In this document: positions 59,534-64,000 of the stretch, one piece after another
Position numbering within the stretch: the stretch's first letter is position 1
How the letters are laid out: each line of letters starts with the position of its first letter
Source of the DNA: Paenibacillus rigui
GTDB lineage: Bacteria > Bacillota > Bacilli > Paenibacillales > NBRC-103111
Assembly (NCBI RefSeq): GCF_002234615.1
Contig: NZ_NMQW01000018.1
Span: 32,573-96,572 of the forward strand
Reading direction: 5' to 3'
DNA: 64,000 nucleotides
The notes under the pieces: model-generated
The model's input: only the letters and a program-made list of their open reading frames with translations
What the model was told of the DNA's origin: nothing
Databases searched by the model: none
Made by a program: the position numbers and the translations under genes

Positions 59534-61774
59534 TTGAAAAAGACTTGGTATCACCGGCTGCTCCTATCGTACTTTCCAATCTTGTTCGTCACGGTCGGGA
59601 TTATCGTCTTTCTGTCCGTATCCATGCTTAGTGAATTCTCTATCAGCGAAACCGAGAAGGCAAACCGTATCTTTGTCAAATATGTAATTGATTCCATGGA
59701 AACCTCGTTAAAGGGCGTGGAACGTGTCATTTTGGAGGAAACGGGGAACAGTGACGCCTTTTACCATTTCTTTGAAATGAAGGACACGGATGATGCAGGA
59801 CTCGTATATTACGAAACCTCGAAGGAAATTCATAAAATACTCGACGACAATCCGCTTCTGCAGTCCGTCTATTTATACCGGGCCAAAGATCAGGAGGTCC
59901 TTACGATAAATTCACTGGAGAAGCTGGATACGTTCCCGGATAAAGCTTACGTCCTTCAAGCGCTCCAGCAGCCTGCCGGCTCGGGGTGGTCCGGTGTCCG
60001 CTCCTACTCGGGACTTACGCTGCAGCCTCCGGAGCAGGTCATTTCGATGAGCAAGAAAGCGCTGCTGCCGTTCGGCAATCAGGGCATCATTGTGGTGAAC
60101 GTACGCGTGGATCAGCTGCTGCGCATTGTCGATGAGATGATGAATCCGAGCATCACGTTTATGAATATAGCGGATGCCGAAGGAGCGCAAGTGTATCCTG
60201 TTACTTCAGCCAAGCTGACCGGACAGGGGAAGGAAGCCTCCGAGGGCAGTGTCGTGACGAATATTTACTCCAAGCTGATCGGGTGGACCTTCGTCAGCGG
60301 GATTCGCGGCGGCCGGATGTTCTCATGGGTTTCTACGATATCCCACATGTGGATCAGTATCGGTGTTTTGACGATATTGTTCAGCCTGATCTATACGGTT
60401 TATGTGACCCGGCGCAACTATAAACCGATTGAACGAATTATGCAGCAGATTCATGCCCATCAAAGCCGGAACCAGTTGAAGGGAAGCGACGAATTTTCTT
60501 TCATCGGGAAAGTGCTTGAGAATTTGATTGACCAGACCGGCCGGTACGAGAAGCAGTATCAGGAAGATTTGATCGTCCGGCGGAAGCAGTTTTTTCAAGA
60601 GCTGATCTCTTCCAGGTCTTCGGTTTCGGAAAAAGCTTGGGCGGAAAATATGCCGCGGTTTAAGCTGCCCGATACGTATACGAATTTGCAGTTTGGCACA
60701 GCCGAAATCGATGGATTCGCGGCCTTCCAGACAACGTACAGTGTGACAGATCAAAACCTGCTCAAATTTGCTCTGACGAATGTCGTGCAGGAATTTTCCG
60801 ATCCTGAATGGCTGACGGTATGGGCCGAATGGATTTCCGAGAAGAGGCTCGCCATATTGTTTATAGTCAACGCGCCGGCGTTGAACGAGCAGCAGAACAC
60901 GATGGAGCTGCTGGATCGCTTCCGCATCTGGGTGGCCGTAAACTTGAAGTTTTCCATGACGGTCGGTGTAGGGAGAAATGTGGCCAGCCTGGCGGAGCTG
61001 GGGCTCAGCTTTAGTGAGTCGATATCGGCGTTAGAGTATAAAATGTCGCTCGGCAACAATCAGGTCATCTGCTACGAGGAGCTGCGCGGGGTCAAATCCG
61101 TTGATTCTCATAAATATTACCAGCGTATGGATGCACTCAGTCAAGATTTCCGCTTGGAAGGCACCGCCTGGCAGCTTCAGGTCGATGAGCTTGTGCATGA
61201 TCTGGAGCAGGATTTGCTTAAGGAGGTCGAGATCCGTCATTTACTGCAGTACTGGATGCGCATGCTCCAGCGAATGATCGAGCTTTTGCCCGGGGAATAT
61301 ACAGCTTATTGGAATGACAAATTCAGGCAAAGCTTGACCGAAGCCATTGAAACGATAGAAACCGCAGAAGAGCTTCTGCCTATTTTTGCGGATTCGCTTA
61401 AGCAGATGCACAAGCATTACCTGGATCTGCGGGAATCCAAAAGCCATCACTCCATGCTAAGCGATATGCGCAAGTATATTGAAGACAATTACGCGAATCC
61501 GGATTTATCGTTGAATATGATCAGCGATGAATTCGGCATCAATGCCAAATATGCAAGTCACCTGTTCAAAGAGGCGTACGGGATGAAGTTCGTCGATTTC
61601 TTGATGAACCTGCGGATGGAAGAAGCCAAGAAGCTGCTGCTAGCTTCAGACGCGTCTCTGCAGGATATCTCCGAGAAGGTCGGGTATACCCATGCGATTT
61701 CCTTCGGCCGGACCTTTAAGAAGGTGGTCGGAGTTACGCCGGGGGATTATCGCAAATACACACAAATCACATAA
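59534..61774 (+). CDS. Membrane-anchored AraC-family sensor-regulator
   Basis: 746 residues with the same plan as the 873 and 24782 genes: helix 1 at about 8-32, extracellular sensor, helix 2 at about 271-295, C-terminal AraC helix-turn-helix (about 642-744; LQDISEKVGYTHAISFGRTFKKVVGVTPG). TTG start at 59534 after GAGGAGG. The likely target is the importer beginning at 62095. Like its relatives it has no receiver domain. The extracellular parts share little sequence, so each probably senses a different ligand. Confidence 0.85.
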   Translation: MKKTWYHRLLLSYFPILFVTVGIIVFLSVSMLSEFSISETEKANRIFVKYVIDSMETSLKGVERVILEETGNSDAFYHFFEMKDTDDAGLVYYETSKEIHKILDDNPLLQSVYLYRAKDQEVLTINSLEKLDTFPDKAYVLQALQQPAGSGWSGVRSYSGLTLQPPEQVISMSKKALLPFGNQGIIVVNVRVDQLLRIVDEMMNPSITFMNIADAEGAQVYPVTSAKLTGQGKEASEGSVVTNIYSKLIGWTFVSGIRGGRMFSWVSTISHMWISIGVLTILFSLIYTVYVTRRNYKPIERIMQQIHAHQSRNQLKGSDEFSFIGKVLENLIDQTGRYEKQYQEDLIVRRKQFFQELISSRSSVSEKAWAENMPRFKLPDTYTNLQFGTAEIDGFAAFQTTYSVTDQNLLKFALTNVVQEFSDPEWLTVWAEWISEKRLAILFIVNAPALNEQQNTMELLDRFRIWVAVNLKFSMTVGVGRNVASLAELGLSFSESISALEYKMSLGNNQVICYEELRGVKSVDSHKYYQRMDALSQDFRLEGTAWQLQVDELVHDLEQDLLKEVEIRHLLQYWMRMLQRMIELLPGEYTAYWNDKFRQSLTEAIETIETAEELLPIFADSLKQMHKHYLDLRESKSHHSMLSDMRKYIEDNYANPDLSLNMISDEFGINAKYASHLFKEAYGMKFVDFLMNLRMEEAKKLLLASDASLQDISEKVGYTHAISFGRTFKKVVGVTPGDYRKYTQIT

Positions 61775-61823
61775 AAAGGCGAAGGCTCTCGATTCGAATC
61801 GGATACGCGGGCCTTTGATTTTT
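61773..61823 (+). terminator. Possible terminator after the third AraC sensor
   Basis: AAAGGC pairs with GCCTTT across an inner GATTC/GAATC stem with large internal loops, then GATTTTT. Weak. Confidence 0.4.
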
Positions 61824-62094
61824 GGCCAGGCCTCGCATTTTTTGCCGTCAAAACAGCCTGTTTAACGCTCTATCTGACAAAAGATTGGTTGCAGGAATTC
61901 GGTTGGTCACCCCTCATCAGCCCTTTTTCGGCAATCGGTTTATGCGGGCGAATCATGTTGGTTGACCGTGACTCGGATCAGCCTGTATAACGGAGGTAAG
62001 CCCGGCCGGTGCGAACGATCCTGTTCAGCCTATGTGACGGCGGGAGGCATTTCAGTAACTGAATCGGATACACGAAGCGAAGGGGATGAATCTT
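61824..62094. other. Intergenic region before the last binding-protein gene
   Basis: About 270 bases without a supported gene or a convincing sigma-A promoter; only the ribosome site AAGGGG (62080-62085) is clear. An activator-dependent promoter lacking a -35 box would fit control by the AraC sensor, but I see no repeat pair to support it. Confidence 0.5.
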
Positions 62095-63693
62095 TTGAAA
62101 AAGAAAGCGCCTAAACGTAACGCGGCATCGGTGTTGGCAATTACGACGTCATTCGGTTTATTAGTAGGCTGTGCAAGCAATGGAGAACAAGCGGGAACTT
62201 CCGCTGGATCCGCCTCCGGCAGCACGAGCGGCAAGCAAGTAACCTTAAAGGTAGAAGTCTTCGACCGGGGCAATTCGCCGGCGGGTATGACCGTTACAAA
62301 TAATTTAGTCACCAAATGGGTGCAGGAGCAATTCGGCAATCCTAACAATATCAAGCTTGAATTCATCCCGGTTCCAAGGGCGCAGGAAGTGGATAAGCTG
62401 AACGTGCTGATGGCAAGCGGAGATGCGCCGGATATCGTCTTTACCTATGATCCGAACGTTGTGTATAAGTACGTGCAGCAGGGCGGACTGATGGATCTGG
62501 GCAAGCTGATTGACGCCAACGGGGCTAACCTGAAAAGCTACCTTGGAGCGGATACGCTCAGCTACGGCAAATTCGACGGTGTGCAGTATGCGATTCCAGC
62601 CAAGCGGGTGTATCTCGGCAAATATTCCTCTATGATTCGTCAGGACTGGCTCGACAAGCTGGGGCTTCCGGTTCCTAAATCGACGGATGAAGTGTACAAC
62701 ACATTGAAAGCGTTTAAAGAAAAAAATCCCGGAGGAAGCGGCACCATTCCACTAGGCTTATCTCTGGCACCGGCTTCGATCGAGCCGATCATCTGGCCGT
62801 TCATCAAAAAAACGTCCGATGAGGAAAGATATACCTCCATGCAGCTTCTGGGCTCTGGCGATCGTCCGACGCTCATGCCAGGCCATAAAGAGGGCGTCAA
62901 ATTTTTGAATAAATTGTTTAACGAGGGACTCGTATCTCCGGACTTTGCACTGGATAAAGACAAGAAAAAGCTGCAGCAGGACGTGATGACCGGCAAGGTC
63001 GGCATGTACGCAGAGGATGCAGGCCAAAGCTACGGTACGGCACCGGACATCATCGGTATTCTTCAGAAGAATGATGCGAATGCGAAGGTGACTCCGATCG
63101 ACCCTTACACGAACGAGGAGGGCAAGCACGCGAAGCCGGGCTACCAGCCGGCGGGGATGTACATCATGATTCCGAAAACGAGCCAAAACGGTGAGGCGGC
63201 CATTAAATATTTGAACTGGATGGCGCAAAAAGACGTGTTGAACCGGTTGACCAACGGAGACGAAGGCAAGAACTACACGCTTCAGGACGGCATCCCGGTG
63301 CTCAAAACGGACGAGGATACGAAAAACCTGCTATACAATGCAGGCGATATGAGACTCGTGTCCAATGGACTTGACCTAGGCGATAAAGATAAAAACTTGA
63401 AAGCAATGGCACTCGCTGTCCCTGAAGCTTTGCGTAAGGACGCTGCGATAGCGTACCAGAACGGCCTGGCCGACGGTATTCCGCCGCTCCGCTTCGATCG
63501 TCCGATCCAGGCGGAAGTGAAATATGGCAAAGTGCTTCAGGACAAATACGATGAGCTGATCGTGAAAAGCATGATGGCCAAACCGGCTGATTTTGACAAA
63601 GCCTATGACGCTGCGTTGAAGGACTATCTGGCAAGCGGCGGCGAGGAAATCAAGAAGGAACGCACCGAAGCCTACAAAGCAATGAAGAAATAA
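62095..63693 (+). CDS. LplA-type sugar-binding lipoprotein
   Basis: 532 residues with lipobox LLVGC, Cys at 26, and the long LplA-type body: LNVLMASGDAPDIVFTYDPNVV, GGLMDLGKLIDANGANLKSYL, IRQDWLDKLGLPVPKSTDEVYNTLKAFKEKNP. I prefer TTG 62095, nine bases after AAGGGG, over ATG 62086, which is directly against it. It is the first gene of a fifth importer whose LplB-type permease begins at 63880 and is cut by the window end. Ligand unknown; only the AraC sensor upstream hints at regulation. Confidence 0.85.
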   Translation: MKKKAPKRNAASVLAITTSFGLLVGCASNGEQAGTSAGSASGSTSGKQVTLKVEVFDRGNSPAGMTVTNNLVTKWVQEQFGNPNNIKLEFIPVPRAQEVDKLNVLMASGDAPDIVFTYDPNVVYKYVQQGGLMDLGKLIDANGANLKSYLGADTLSYGKFDGVQYAIPAKRVYLGKYSSMIRQDWLDKLGLPVPKSTDEVYNTLKAFKEKNPGGSGTIPLGLSLAPASIEPIIWPFIKKTSDEERYTSMQLLGSGDRPTLMPGHKEGVKFLNKLFNEGLVSPDFALDKDKKKLQQDVMTGKVGMYAEDAGQSYGTAPDIIGILQKNDANAKVTPIDPYTNEEGKHAKPGYQPAGMYIMIPKTSQNGEAAIKYLNWMAQKDVLNRLTNGDEGKNYTLQDGIPVLKTDEDTKNLLYNAGDMRLVSNGLDLGDKDKNLKAMALAVPEALRKDAAIAYQNGLADGIPPLRFDRPIQAEVKYGKVLQDKYDELIVKSMMAKPADFDKAYDAALKDYLASGGEEIKKERTEAYKAMKK

Positions 63694-63717
63694 GCTTGCA
63701 GCCCTAGACATGAGGCT

Positions 63718-63840
63718 GGTGAATACACAGCGGAGCGGGTGGAATCGTTCTGAAAGAAGGATCCGCCCGTGCAGCCGTCTTGTATTCACCGGACTCCAAG
63801 AAAAGAGGCCGGCGCTTGCGGGCCGCTATAACCCGCAAGC
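63718..63840 (+). other. Two intercistronic hairpins after the binding-protein gene
   Basis: GGTGAATACA (63718-63727) pairs exactly with TGTATTCACC (63781-63790), enclosing CGGGTGGA/TCCGCCCG; a second stem GCTTGCGGG (63814-63822) pairs with CCCGCAAGC (63832-63840). No U-tracts. As at 11624 and 56335, they sit between binding-protein and permease genes. Confidence 0.65.
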
Positions 63841-63879
63841 CTTGCCGCCTCGCATAACTGGTTAGGAGGAGGAGTCCCT

Positions 63880-63921
63880 TTGAGAGGCATGAACACATAC
63901 CTGAGCCGGTATTGGCAGCTG
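63880..63921 (+). CDS. LplB-type permease, first 14 codons only (truncated)
   Basis: TTAGGAGGAGGAG precedes TTG 63880, and the frame reads a start followed by RGMNTYLSRYWQL, the standard N terminus of LplB-type permeases after their binding protein. After the CTG codon at 63919-63921 the frame abruptly loses similarity and stops at 63940. The following bases resemble a sequencing adapter, so the gene is probably intact in the organism and cut here by an assembly fault. Confidence 0.6.
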
Positions 63922-64000
63922 CGGACACTTATATACATCTGACGATGCCGAGGAATAGATGGAGCATACAATGTAAGAGTTAGCGTACTTCTATGACATA
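63922..64000. other. Probable sequencing-adapter (Nextera transposase end) sequence
   Basis: Bases 63922-63954 agree with the reverse-complemented Nextera read-1 adapter (transposon mosaic end plus GACGCTGCCGACGA) at 27 of 33 positions, including the uninterrupted run ACATCTGACG. The bases after 63955 would be index and flow-cell sequence of poor quality. I recalled the adapter from memory and aligned by eye. Confidence 0.6.

Noticed and set aside
63922..64000. Natural Tn5-like transposon end
   Set aside because: The match continues past the mosaic end into synthetic adapter sequence and no transposase gene is present, so a library adapter is more likely.

Overview
The window looks like chromosomal DNA of a spore-forming Gram-positive bacterium of the Paenibacillus group. 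The evidence is a complete tricistronic GerA-type germination operon, a YheC/D-type spore coat ATP-grasp protein, S-layer homology proteins, strong AGGAGG-type ribosome sites with frequent TTG/GTG starts, and LplA/LplB/YtcP-type sugar importers paired with membrane-bound AraC regulators. No rRNA, tRNA, insertion sequence, prophage or CRISPR array was seen.

Layout. 1-447: tail of a GH127 arabinofuranosidase. 873-9996: AraC sensor-regulator, ABC importer, SGNH esterase and a secreted polysaccharide lyase family 6 enzyme with two discoidin domains (uronate polysaccharide use). 10204-22925: one 12-kb operon for sulfoquinovose use: importer, DUF4867 protein, GH31 sulfoquinovosidase with every known sulfonate-recognition residue, FucI-like isomerase, PfkA-type kinase, GntR regulator, class II aldolase, aldehyde dehydrogenase and a BASS-family carrier. 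22946-24607: MarR regulator, nitroreductase and small monooxygenase (quinone/electrophile defence). 24782-33375: AraC sensor, importer and GH95 fucosidase. 33482-37659: spore germination receptor operon. 37713-39089: ALDH3-type dehydrogenase. 39286-43503: large NHL/FN3/SLH surface protein and a CheY-like protein. 43595-45610: a B12-binding MerR (CarH-like) regulator divergent from a soluble PAS-chemoreceptor gene. 45887-50817: flavin oxidoreductase, a small unknown protein, a MarR/NAD(P)H oxidoreductase pair, spore ATP-grasp protein, SLH-PrcB_C protein. 50930-53536: a ketoacyl-synthase-like protein in operon with a membrane histidine kinase. 53722-59238: GntR/LacI hybrid regulator, importer and GH43 enzyme. 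59534-63921: AraC sensor, binding protein, and the first codons of a permease.

How the genes work together. Five CUT1-type importers are present, none with its own ATPase, so a shared MsmX-like ATPase elsewhere is expected. Each is tied to a regulator and usually to a glycoside-degrading enzyme: a plant/algal polysaccharide scavenger. The sulfoquinovose operon encodes a complete inferred route: uptake, hydrolysis of the glycoside, SQ to sulfofructose, phosphorylation, cleavage to DHAP plus sulfolactaldehyde, oxidation to sulfolactate, export. It uses a PfkA-type kinase and class II aldolase in place of the E. coli YihV and YihT types.

Most interesting points: the sulfoquinovose operon; the CarH-like regulator whose divergent promoter region carries arrays of TnnACA half-sites at exactly 11-bp spacing, the pattern known for light/B12-responsive CarH; the ketoacyl synthase lacking one catalytic His and co-transcribed with a histidine kinase; and the last ~80 bases, which closely resemble a Nextera transposase adapter, so the truncated permease at the right edge is probably an assembly artefact.
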